Below are positions 1 to 11,200 of a DNA stretch of 64,000 bases, one piece after another. Both the position numbers and the translations under genes were made by a program. The notes beneath the pieces were generated by a model that worked only from the letters and a program-made list of their open reading frames with translations, was not told the DNA's origin and searched no databases. Position 1 is the stretch's first letter. Every line of letters begins with the position of its first letter. Source of the stretch: Oenanthe sinensis (taxonomy: Eukaryota; Streptophyta; Magnoliopsida; Apiales; Apiaceae); assembly GCA_028671895.1 (NCBI GenBank), contig CM053800.1, positions 7,151,886 to 7,215,885 of the forward strand, in the 5' to 3' direction.

Positions 1-1606
1 TGGCATTCGTGGGAAGCAATGAGCATGTCAAAAGGAAAATGAGGGTTGGGTTTCAGAAGTCTCTATGGTTTTAATGTTGCTTTGTTGGGCAAACACGTGT
101 GGAAATGTGTTAAGTATCTGAATATGCTGGTGTCTCGAGTTCTCAAAGCCAGATATTTTCCTGATACTCACATCTTAAATGCTAGAAAAGGGCAGGGACC
201 TAGTTTCATTTGGACAGGTATTTGGCAAGGTAAAGAGAGTTTAAGCAGTGGTTTTCGATTGGTGATGGGGGATGGTAACGATATTGTAGCAACGAATGAT
301 CAATGGCTACCGAGTAAACAGGATTTTAAAGTTGAGAATCTTCATATGTATGAGGGAAGGAACGGATGAACGGGTCTCAAATCTGTTTTATCCTGGAACC
401 AAAAATTGGGACGTTGAAAAAGTGCATGAGCTTTTTAATGTGGATGATGCAATTGATATTCTGGCAACTAGGTGCCTCAACATGTTGTTGGAGATAGAAT
501 AGCTTGGTCCAGGTCAACTGATGGTTTGTATAATGTTAAATCTAGATATCGAATGTGGCATGATCAAAATGTTGGGAGCTCTGCAGTCACCACTCAATCA
601 GGTGGATGGAAAAGAATATGGAGATTGTCTTTACCTCACAAGATGAAGATCTTCCTTTGGCGTTTCTGTCGAAACAACTTACCAGTTAGGAATCGTTTGA
701 AGGCAAATGGTGTCTCGCTCCCAATAATGTGCCCAATGTGTAACACAAACATTGAGCATTTACTGCATATTTTCTTCGATTGCCAGTTTGCTACTAGCTG
801 TTGGAGGTATGTGAATCTGCAGTACGACATGAGGGAAATTTATTCAACCTCAAATTGGCTTCTGCAAAAATTGAATTTGTCAAATCAGGATGAGGTAATT
901 AAAATATGTACAGTTCTTTATGGCATTTAGTTTTGGAGAAACAAGAGAGTATGGGAAGGAAGGTCAGTGTCATAAACAATAGAGATGGATAGCAGCTTCA
1001 AAAATGTAAAATAATGGAGAGAAGCTAGACCAAGAAAGAAAGAAAACAACATTGATTAGAGAAAGGAGAATGGGAAAAGGAAAATCAAGTGGGAACCTCC
1101 AGAAGAAGGTACGTTCAAATTAAATATTGATGCGTCCTTCTTTCCGGGAGCTACTGCATTCTCAGTTGGGATGGTAATCCGTGGTCGCACTGGGGCTTTT
1201 ATAAAAGGAAAGAACCTTGCCCTTCCTTGTCCATCATATATCTGTGTTTGAAACTGAGACTATTGGTATGAGAGAAGCTTTGTCTTGGGTGATGAATCGA
1301 GGGGAAATGATAGTGATTGTGGAGACAGACTCCCTCCTTGTAGCTTGTAGCTTCTATTATTCATGGTAAAAATGAAAATATGGTGGAAGTTGGGCACATA
1401 ATTGATCAATGCTCAATACAAGTTGATGTTGTGATCGTTACCAGAAGTTCGTGTCACTCACATTCGAAATCAAGCCAATAAGGTAGCTCACGGTTTAGCT
1501 AGATTGCCTTGTTCGATGAATTGCTCCTCCTACACATTTGTTAGAGACTAGTTTGTTTGATGCTTCTATTTAATGAAATGGTTCTTTTGACTTCCAAAAA
1601 AAAATG
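1..1606 (+). mobile_element. LINE (non-LTR retrotransposon) remnant, 3' part
   Basis: Decayed C-terminal half of a plant LINE polyprotein. Bases 46-369 give a post-RT segment (ARKGQGPSFIWTGIWQGKES). About 500-930 gives the zinc-binding RT region, recognisable by LPHKMKIFLWRFCRNNLP and a CPMCNTNIEHLLHIFFDC zinc knuckle. About 1081-1550 gives an RNase H-like domain starting KWEPPEEGTFKLNIDASF with the acidic ETETIGMREALSWV stretch. These lie in different frames with stops between, so the copy is dead. An A-run at about 1597-1605 marks the 3' end. The 5' end lies outside the window. Domain order is what is seen; the LINE assignment follows from that order in plant LINEs. Confidence 0.85.
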
Positions 1607-2268
1607 GACCTAGAAAATACCATAAAATAATTTGGAGTTTACAAATAAGCCTCAGTAAAAGTGTAAACTATTTAAATTTTAGTAACTGATTATTAAAAAA
1701 AAGTGAATACACTAGGCTAGTGTTTGAAATTCTTGAATGTACAAATTAAAACATACAATAAATTTTTTAAATATATTCCAAAACATCACAAAGTTAGTAC
1801 AAAACATTTTGGTCTAAAGCTAAACGAATCTTTATAAAATGCACTGGATAGATATATAAACGGATTCAACACATTTGATTTCACCACCTGTTACTATTTT
1901 TATTTTGTCCCCGTACCTGGACAACCTGGAATTGTCACTGCTTTATGGTAAACTAAACTACAATCTTCAAATGAAACAATGAATTTAACATGAATAATTA
2001 CACATCTGTATTGCTATCAAGGGAATTAAATCAGCTACTCTCGATCAATTCATGATGAAGTAGGTATTCTTATTGCATCAGGAAGTGTACATGTGAATTT
2101 CCAGCCAACTTGTTTTGACTAATACATCAATCAATTCTCATTTTGCCACTGCTTTTGCCTTGTATATTTCCCGTTCCCTTGTTACTTTTCTTCCCCCTGT
2201 AGATGACAAATTATAATCATCAGTATTTCGCAATTCCAACAATATAATGAGTAAATGATTTTACATAA
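1607..2268. other. AT-rich intergenic, no gene seen
   Basis: No coding frame or repeat that I recognise. The part next to 2268 is probably the 3' UTR of the minus-strand gene ending there. Confidence 0.5.
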
Positions 2269-2643
2269 CTATAGAGGGGGAGAGATCGAAAACGTACGAT
2301 TCCTGTTTCTCCTTTTGGCTTTAACCATATGAGGAATGAACACTCCAGTTCCATTAGCATTAGCTGATCTCCACAAGTTTAAAATTGTGCTTGGCACCGA
2401 GTTGGGAGGATTTTCGGTCTCTGTCCAATCAAAATAGCTTTGATCTTGATGAGACGAATAATTATTCGTTCGTCTCATCCGTGAGTTGTTCGAATGATCA
2501 TGACCCATCTCATCAGCTGTGTTAATCAACACAAGAATTCTCCTCTCGAGTTCAGCATAGAACATATCATCACCATCATTTTCGTAGGTATTATTAGTTT
2601 GATCAATATCATGATGATCGGCAATATTGTACAACAACTCCAT
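2269..2643 (-). CDS. small plant protein of unknown function, 124 aa
   Basis: Single-exon gene on the minus strand. The product is hydrophilic: an acidic, Asn/Asp-rich N-terminal half (about residues 8-30), a helical-looking segment around FYAELERRILVLI (about 28-40), and a basic C-terminal tail following GTGVFIPHMVKAKRRNRNR (about 98-116). The tail could be a nuclear localisation signal. No membrane segment or signal peptide is seen. Support for a real gene: clean start, TATA box about 95 bases upstream, and a low-complexity-free C-terminal block. I recall short GTGVFIP-like blocks in uncharacterised plant proteins but cannot name a family, so function is left open. Confidence 0.6.
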   Translation of the reverse strand: MELLYNIADHHDIDQTNNTYENDGDDMFYAELERRILVLINTADEMGHDHSNNSRMRRTNNYSSHQDQSYFDWTETENPPNSVPSTILNLWRSANANGTGVFIPHMVKAKRRNRNRTFSISPPL

Positions 2644-2736
2644 GTGTCTAACTAGCTAGGCCCTGTGAAAATATATGATAAGCAGAAGAATAAGAAGAGT
2701 AGCTCTGGGACTTGTGTTTTGAGTATATGAAAGTGG

Positions 2737-2745
2737 ATTTATATA
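2737..2745 (-). promoter_or_regulatory. TATA box for the 124-aa gene
   Basis: On the minus strand the sequence reads TATATAAAT, about 95 bases before the ATG at 2643. This is a good plant TATA box and implies a leader of roughly 60-70 bases. Transcription start not determined. Confidence 0.55.
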
Positions 2746-3852
2746 GGAACTAAAATGAGTTAGAGAAATGTGTTTACTTTTAATTTGAGTCAGAGTTTCA
2801 AGATTAAAGTGTGTAAGATGTTGGGTTGGCGGATATTTCCCAAGTGGAAATATTATAAGTCTTGCTACTCGGTGGGAAATCGTTTACTAGTACCCGATCA
2901 ATCATTATTTTACTAAATTAATATTACAAATTTAATGTTAATTTATATGAATACTTTTCGAAATAAAAACTATCAGACATAATTTCGTAATGTTAATAAT
3001 ATGATAACTATATATAATAATAAGAATCGTCGAAAACAGATAGTCAAAATTTTACCTTACCTATAACCTACCATATATTTCAAATTGATCAAGAATTTTC
3101 ACAAATTAAGTGTGTTTCAATTCTACTCGTATATTAAATTTAGCATAAATCATTGACTCATGTATTGTTAAAGAGAGGCATTTTGTATTTAAGTTAAAAT
3201 AATACTAGCAAATAGGCCACTTGTTAAGAAGGCAGTATGTAGCCACTATATTGGCCGCCTTTGCAAGGAGGGAGGCTCTTCTAGATCGTGTGCTGTTGCA
3301 TACAAGTGTATATATATGTATGTCAGTGCTGCCGTAACTTCCTTATTAGTATGACTAGTCAACTAAAGTCAAGGTAACGATCCTAGATGTGGCTATAGTT
3401 AGGCTTACCAAATCACTAGTTGACCATTTCACTGGCTCATATCACCACAGACGTACAGTGCGTGTTGTGATATTAGATTTAACAGTTTTGACAGATTTTA
3501 TATAAAATAGTAATATATTATTATAGGTAGAAAGCCGAATTTATATGTCGAAATAGTAGGCACCACTGCACCAGTTTAAATGAATATAATAAAAAGTTTA
3601 TGAGAGTTTTTTTCAAACATGTATGTACGCATTATTAGAATCCCGTGTGGACCTATCATAAATATAAAGAGAAATATATACTTGTACATGCAAATAATCT
3701 TATGTAAGCTACTATTAAACTTAATCAATGTATATGTGGCAGACTTATTAGAATAATGACTGCGTATAAGGTATAAATAGAAGTGATGATGTATGTGTAT
3801 ATTATTATTATATGAAAAAAAGGTTGCTACATATACAGTAGTATTACTGGTG
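2746..3852. other. intergenic, no gene seen
   Basis: Promoter-proximal DNA of the minus-strand gene followed by AT-rich DNA. Short open frames here have no recognisable composition or motif. Confidence 0.5.
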
Positions 3853-3855
3853 TTA

Positions 3856-4277
3856 GAGCAACTACAATGCATGCCCAATTCAAGCACCGGGACTCACAAA
3901 GTGACTTGGGTTGATAAAATAGATGACCTACTGCATTGGACAGTTTTTAAAAAACTGGTCGCGTCCCACACTCCGGTCCGTGGCTAGTTCAGTTTTTTTT
4001 ATTTTGTATTGTTACTTTTGCTTAATTTTGTTGTTCACCTCACCTGTTGCTCTTCTTTGATTGTGACATGTTATTTATTCATTTAAATTCAATTATTATA
4101 TAAGAAGTATTGTGAAAGAAAAAGTAAAATAAAATTAAATGGGACCCGGTTGTGAGTGGAAATGGGGTTGTGCATTGGAGGAGAGTGACCACTTTTTTTA
4201 GAAGACCACTTGATGCTTAGTTGACAAAAAAGTGACCTCACACGTAAATGGGTTGGGCACTAACATTGGAGATGCTC
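3856..4277. mobile_element. Tourist/Harbinger-like MITE, 422 bp
   Basis: Left end GAGCAACTACAATGCATGCC and the reverse complement of the right end GAGCATCTCCAATGTTAGTG form an imperfect terminal inverted repeat. The element is flanked by TTA at 3853-3855 and 4278-4280, the 3-bp target duplication of PIF/Harbinger elements. It has no coding capacity. The same end type occurs in the MITE at 8959-9308. Confidence 0.75.
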
Positions 4278-4280
4278 TTA

Positions 4281-4806
4281 ATATTGAGAATGTAGTAGCT
4301 ACCAGCTAGGCAGAGTGCCAGAGTCTGTGGTTGTTGGGACAGGCCGGGGGGCGAGCCACTACCCATTCTAAGGATCCCAGGCCTTCCACTAGTCAGACAA
4401 AACCCCCCAACGTTCCTCCGTCTACTTTATTCATTTTTTATTTTAAAATTAGTAGACATGCTCTTTTAAGATTACACATGACATGCTGTGACCTATCACC
4501 AACTTATTTACTTATTTAAGTTTATATAAATTAAGATATGAGACTAGGTAAGTAAACTAAAATATAAGATAGTGTTAAACATATCATTTAAGACCCTGGT
4601 TTTATTAATTTATTTTAGTAGAACTCTGATTACTTTTTGAAAACAATCCCGTATTAATGCTCTAGTTCTCTTGCGTATGTTTTGTTTTTCTTGTTAGTAT
4701 CATACTCGGTTGTTATTTTTTATATGGATTCAGTTGAAAACAAACGGATTGCTTTCTACTTAACTGACAGTCACAGTAACTCAGTAAGATTATCTAGGTC
4801 AAGTAC
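4281..4806. other. intergenic, no gene seen
   Basis: AT-rich sequence with no coding signal I trust. A G-rich patch (GGCCGGGGGG) lies at about 4341-4350. Confidence 0.4.
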
Positions 4807-5025
4807 TTGGGCGTGTGTGTGGTTCCAACTGATGATCACCAACTTGAGGCCTTGTGTAATGAATGTGTACACATTCAAGAAAATTATGTATATTGGCGAA
4901 TCAATCCTGGCATTATGGGTGGTAAATTATGTAAAATGGTGAACCAAACATTTGAGCAAGGATTTAGCTCCCAAAAAAAACCTTTGAAACAAAGATTACG
5001 AAAATTACATGAAGAGCTTGGCTGA
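4807..5025 (+). pseudogene. protein-like fragment of unknown origin
   Basis: A 72-codon frame ends at TGA 5023-5025 and opens without a nearby ATG. Its composition is protein-like rather than AT-driven: it contains CNECVHIQENYVYWRINPG and a lysine/arginine-rich end, KKPLKQRLRKLHEELG. I do not recognise the family. It lies just downstream of the PP2A-A stop on the opposite strand and could be a captured exon or the tail of a decayed gene. Confidence 0.3.
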
Positions 5026-5250
5026 AACTACCGTCAAAGTTTACTACGCTGCCAGTTTGGCAAGATCCACAAATCTGTTAATATCAAAAACACCTCAACA
5101 AAACACATTCTTGGCAGTCTGGTGTCACCATATATTTATAACATAACACTAGGGAGTACATTTACAGGTCTAAAAGATGGTAAAACTAATCTGTGATGGC
5201 ACGTTTAATCAGATCAGAGGTTTAAGTGAATTCCATATGGGGATGAACCT

Positions 5251-8200
5251 CTAACTTAGCATCATGACATGATTGCTTGCCTGGAGTGCTTCATTTGCGA
5301 AGTAACGCACATCTACATCTGGGTCCTCAGCGAGTTCCACCAGACAAGGACGAATAGTATTCTCCACCACCTACATGGCAAGCAAATACTTCAGGCAAGA
5401 AAAGGGGAAGAGGACAGAAATAAAGACCAATATAAACAGTTTGACAGATAAAACGAAACACAGTAAGAAGTAAAAAAAAGGTCAGGAGAGAAAAGAGACC
5501 ACTTACCGATTGATCCACAATAGGAACAAGAGATTTCAACACCTTTGCTACATTGAACTTGATATTGGGCACTCTAGAAGAAATCATTTTTAATATGTTA
5601 GATCAATGCCAAAGACAATACAAACGAAAATTTTGAAGACCAAAACCATTTTACCTGTCCTTGGATAATGTAACAATCACAGGCAGCAATTTAGAGCATG
5701 TTATTTCTGAACCCATGACAGGAGCGAGTGAAGCAATAGCACGGAGAATAGTCATTCGATACAAGTAATGAGGGCTATTAATCATATCCAAAACCTGCAG
5801 AAATGATAAATAAATTGTGTGCTGAACATAGAATTCCAAATATATTATAATCATTATGATAGATGTAATGAGTGCATTTAATAACTAAGAAGAAACAGAG
5901 AGGTGGATTCAGAAACTATAATATAGGAAAAGGGATGCAATTATTTCTACTCTGAATCACATGTATCAATTTAGAAGTTTAATGCAGATTCAATTTTACT
6001 ATTGAAAAGTGGCCAAATGATTTTATATTTAATGGATCCAGTCCCTGGCATAATTCCATAGTACTGTACATCAAATTGTAATATATATAAGGGGAAACAA
6101 TTAGGCAGTCTATAGTGACAAAAATTAATCTCCCAACTCATGTGCTTAAATTAATTTAGATGGACTAAATAAATATAGCTTATCAAGATTTCTTATCAAG
6201 AGATCTTAGCACTCGGAACTATTGCTTCAATTCTAAAGACAAACCTGTGGGATGATATGCTGCATCGCCCATTCTGGACCAAATTCTTCTGCAAGGCGCT
6301 TCAGGTTAGTAGCAGCGGCATCTCGAATTGAGTATACCTGCAACACGTGCTCAATGACTAAAACTAAATAAAAAACTTATAGTGAATGACTTTTTATTGA
6401 CCTATGAGTTTCTGCCAGAGATATTTCAGGCAAAGTTGAAATAAGGCTTTTACATTCATGCTAAAATATATAATACTTCCCTACTAATAATAAAAACAAA
6501 AAATTTGGAGTGAGAAACATTTGCAGACCATTCTAAGATAAAGAAATGATTATCAAAAAACATCTTGATTCTTCCTAACATTTCCGCTTATACTTTATTA
6601 AATTGCGACAACATTACAAAAAGAACTAAGAAAACTATATTTTGCGACTCTAAATTCCCATGTATAAGACAGAAACACAAACCTTATCCTGCAGCCACTG
6701 CATACAGAGAGTGCCTAATTTATCATCAAAAAAGCCTACTCCTAACTGACTAGCCAATAAAGGTATATACTCAATAATTGCCAGCCGTACTCTCCAATGT
6801 CTATCTTCTGCAAGCTCAACAATTGCTGGTAAAAGAGATTGGGATAATAGATCTATCCCAATAACCTGCAAGGAAAAGTGAATTATAACCATGAAAATAA
6901 TAAACTGATTCCAGTTAACATGTGGAAATCTTAATTATGGTTTATGTTCCAGCACAAATATAAAATAAGAACTTTGGCAAAGAAGATGAGATAAGTACTT
7001 CGAATTTGAATACTTAAAGCTCAGAACAAAACATGAGCACAAGTATTATGTCCTGTGAAAACAACCTGTCCTAGATCTCCAACCTTAAGCTGTAATCTTT
7101 CATTTTATGAAGTAAATTGTACTATTTAAAATGGGTAGACTAGAAATTCTATATTTTTAAATAGTGTATCTAAATTACCTGGTTGACTTGATCCAGCTTG
7201 CTGATAATACTGAGACGCACATCAGGAAATTCATCCTTTAGAAGAGAAAGAAATATTGGAAGAAGCTGTTCAATTGTTGCTTCCTGCAGTAGGTGCCAAA
7301 TAAACTTCAAAGTTTCAACTTGCCGAATGCAAAACCAATGAAAATAATATTAGCCACCAAGGGAGGACCATCAGTCCAACATTTATATGAAAGAAAAACT
7401 TATTTTCAGAAGAGCAGATCAGCCAAAAGAAATCAGCATAGATAAACTCAATAGGAGTTGGCTGCTAAACAGTTGAGCACATTCTACCTGATACCTGTAA
7501 CTTTTTTACCACATTTGACATGTCACAAGAATCCTAAACCTTGGAAGTGATAACATAAAAATGTTTTCTACAAATTCATTCCCCATAGAGGTTTTTTACA
7601 GTGCAACTCCATGAATGGTTATAATTCATTATATACGAGCATGGAAAGATTGAAAAATATATACCATCTAAACAAGGAGATGAAATAGATAAGCGAGATA
7701 GCATAGGAGTCAACTAAAAGACACTTGCCTTTCCTAATACCGGAGCCATGCCCATTATAACTGAGGCCAGAGCAGATCTAACATGTTGTGAAGAATCAGA
7801 GGACAACTCCTACAAAAATATCATGGCTATTTTATAAGACTGCTGGACTAAAGACGAATCAGACGATTAATGCAATTGAGAGGAGCTATACACACTACCT
7901 TTACGCATGGAAGGATGTGATGAATTGCTAGCTCGGGAACAAGAATCCGGCAGAACTTGGTGACTTTGCCAGCAGCAGCTATACGTACTTCAGCTTCATT
8001 ATCTCGTAGAAGTCGCACATATGCCGGAACCAAATCCGCCCTTCAAAACATAATTTGTCACATTTAACTAAAAGCTAATACTACATTTCTTCCAAAATAG
8101 ATGACCATTTACTTAAATTTGTGAGCTTTGTAATGTTCGTCATTTTAGTAATTATTTACTGTAACTCGCGAAATATTGGCACGACCACCCCTAGTTATTT

Positions 8201-11200
8201 ACTTCTTCGCATAATTCTATTTAAACAGTACATACAAATGATTCTACGTGAGCTTTGGATTACTTATGAATCAAATTTACTAAAGGGGCTGAAATATGCA
8301 ATCAATGAAAAACATGTGAATTATTAAACTCATGATATAAATTTAAACTAATCAAGCATTTAAGAACAAGTTTTCTCTACCAACTAAAGCCTTAAACCCA
8401 TTTAAACCACTTAAGTTCTCGGATGGAGGGAATATTTCTCACTCAGAAAAGCAGAGTTATTGATGCAAAACATTGTGTTGATGACAGTCTAGTTTGTGAT
8501 TTATATTCGAGGCCACACAAATCCCAACAATTGCCAATAATGATAAATCTGATCGAATAGTGATTTGTCTCTCAAGACATGTAATGACAAATTTTAGGCA
8601 GCTTCCACAAATGCAAACCTGGTAGGTTCAGGTCCGACAGCTTCACATAATTCATACAGCTGAGTGGCAACCATATGACGAACACGCCATGACTTATCCT
8701 GATCAAGATTATAAATCCAGTCAAACCAATTGTTTGATGATGCAGAACAGATTCTAAGTTGTACTTTTAAGCTTCTAAGAGATTTAAATCAAAATGAATC
8801 TCGGCCAGAGCTAGAACAATACAGTAAAATACTTATGATTTTAAATAATATCAAGCACCCCCAGAGAGAGAAGGGAGGGGGAGAGAGAGCACTATATTAC
8901 AAATATTGATATCATTTGAAAGAAGTTTATTCTAATGTGCTATTAACGAGGTTTGTTAGAGCATCTCCAAGAGGCTCTCTAAACAAACTCTTAAATCAAA
9001 ATATAAAGAGCATAACAAAAAATAGAGCTCCAAGAGACTCCTAGTGACTCTTAAAAATCTTAGGAGCCTCTTCTCTCTCTTCTAATTTAGGAGCCATTAC
9101 GTGACTCCTAACTTTTTTATATCAATAAAATATTCATTCCCTCCAACTTTTTCAATATGTTCCCGCAACATGGCACGCATTTGAATTAAAAATATAAATA
9201 AGGAGCAAAAATAGAGAGCAATGTTGGAGTTGACACTCTTAAAAATGTGTTAACTTACTAGGAGCCTAATATTTTATATTATATTTAGGAGCCAACTAGA
9301 AGATGCTCTTATATTATAACTATAAAACAGTTGACAGCTTTATAATCTTAATATACTGCAATGGCCATTTCTCCTAAGAAAATTACCTTCAGTTGCGCCA
9401 TATATATTGCATTTTACACTACATGCTACTTCAAGGACAAGAAGATAATTCTAGCAATATTTTTATCTAACTTCTCCCCTCCCTTTTTAATTTGGAAGCC
9501 TAATGATGGTTCAGTGTAACAAAGCATACTATATTACAAATATTAATATCATTCTAAAGAAGTTTATTCTAATGTGAGGTGTCACCAAGAGGACCTAGAA
9601 CAGTCCAGGGTGAACCCGTAGAGACAAACAATAGGTTCATCAGATATGAGATACCTTCCAAAAGTCCGGTCTTTGAAACCAGACCGCAGTTAAAAAAATG
9701 ACAGAGCAGTAGGAAAATATTTATTGTTACGCAAGACGTTACATTGAACCATAATTAGGCTTCCAAATAAAAAAGGGCAGGGGGAAAAGCTAGATGAAAA
9801 TATTGGTAGAATTATCTTCTTGTCCTTGAAGTAGCATGTAGTGTAGAATGCAATATATATTGCGAAATTGAAGATAATTTTCTTAGAAGAAATAGCTGTT
9901 GTAGTATATTAAGATTATAAAGCTGTCAATTGGTTTATATTTATAATATAACAAACCTCATTAATAGCATGCATGACATCATGGAAAGAGTATTCAAAGA
10001 TTCAATAGAGAAAAATAAATAGAAATTTAAAAGTGATTCAGCAGTCCAAAGGTGCACCTGAGAGAAGCTGACGATAACAGGAAGAATATGGGCTACACAA
10101 TCCTGAGGCTCTAACAACTTGCCAAGAGTAGCGCATCCTTCAACAGCTAACAACCGAACAGAATCTTGATCTAACATAAAGATAATATTAGTTACAAAAA
10201 TGCAATCTAGCAATGTTTTTAAAAAACATCAAATAAGACTTACAGTTGCTCACATAATCTTGCTTCTAAAATTAGAAATACAACTGTACTGCACTGAATT
10301 ACTGGGTCCTAAGGTTTTGATTGAAAAAATTGAAAACCATGTTGGGTATGTCAGTTGGAACCAGGGCAAATGGATAACAAGGCGTGCTAAAAATAATTAT
10401 AGTGTAAGGGAACAAAGAGGCAAAACTATACTAAATTCTTACCTAAAAAGAAATTATGTACATACAGGTATATATATGATCCTGATGGTACATAATCATT
10501 TGCCAACAATAATAGTACTCCAGATGTTTCTAGGCGAGAAGAGGAAGGGAGGGAGGGAGGGAAAGGGAAAGGGATTTGAAATATAAAAGGAGAGGAGCTT
10601 TTTTTTCATGTGCTCCTGTATTTAATAAGGAGAAAAGAGGTACTTTCGCACATGTGCTCCCCTGTCAGGGAAAAAAATCAAAGAAATGTTTAAATTTTAA
10701 ACTAAAGCCTAGCACAATAATGGAAATAGATATCTTCCTCTTAATCATGCAGTGAAATTTGAGTGTTTAGAAATATCATGAAACTCATCCCTTTCCTTTC
10801 AAATCATCCAAAGTCTTGGAAGAGAAAGAAAAAAGTAAGTCTTTCTCCTATTTTTTCGGTGTCTCTCCTAAAAACCTAGGGAGCACAGAATATAGAGAAA
10901 GTGTCTTTTCACTTTACTTTCCGTTCTTCTCCTGCTTTAATTTAAGGTCAGGGGACAAGGATCTAAAGACTTGGTATCCATCAGTCTAAATTTTCTATGG
11001 CACAAATAGTAGATTACTGCGATAATTAAAACTTAATTTGTATGCTATTGTCCCACCAAAATGTTTATTTGAGGCTTTAAAATATTGCTGGCAGTTACCC
11101 TTCTGTTCTACCTAGACAGTTGTAAAGCAGCCCACACATAAATTCTTCTACAGGCATATGAAATATATAGTCATTGTAGTAATTCCTACTCAACGTAGTC

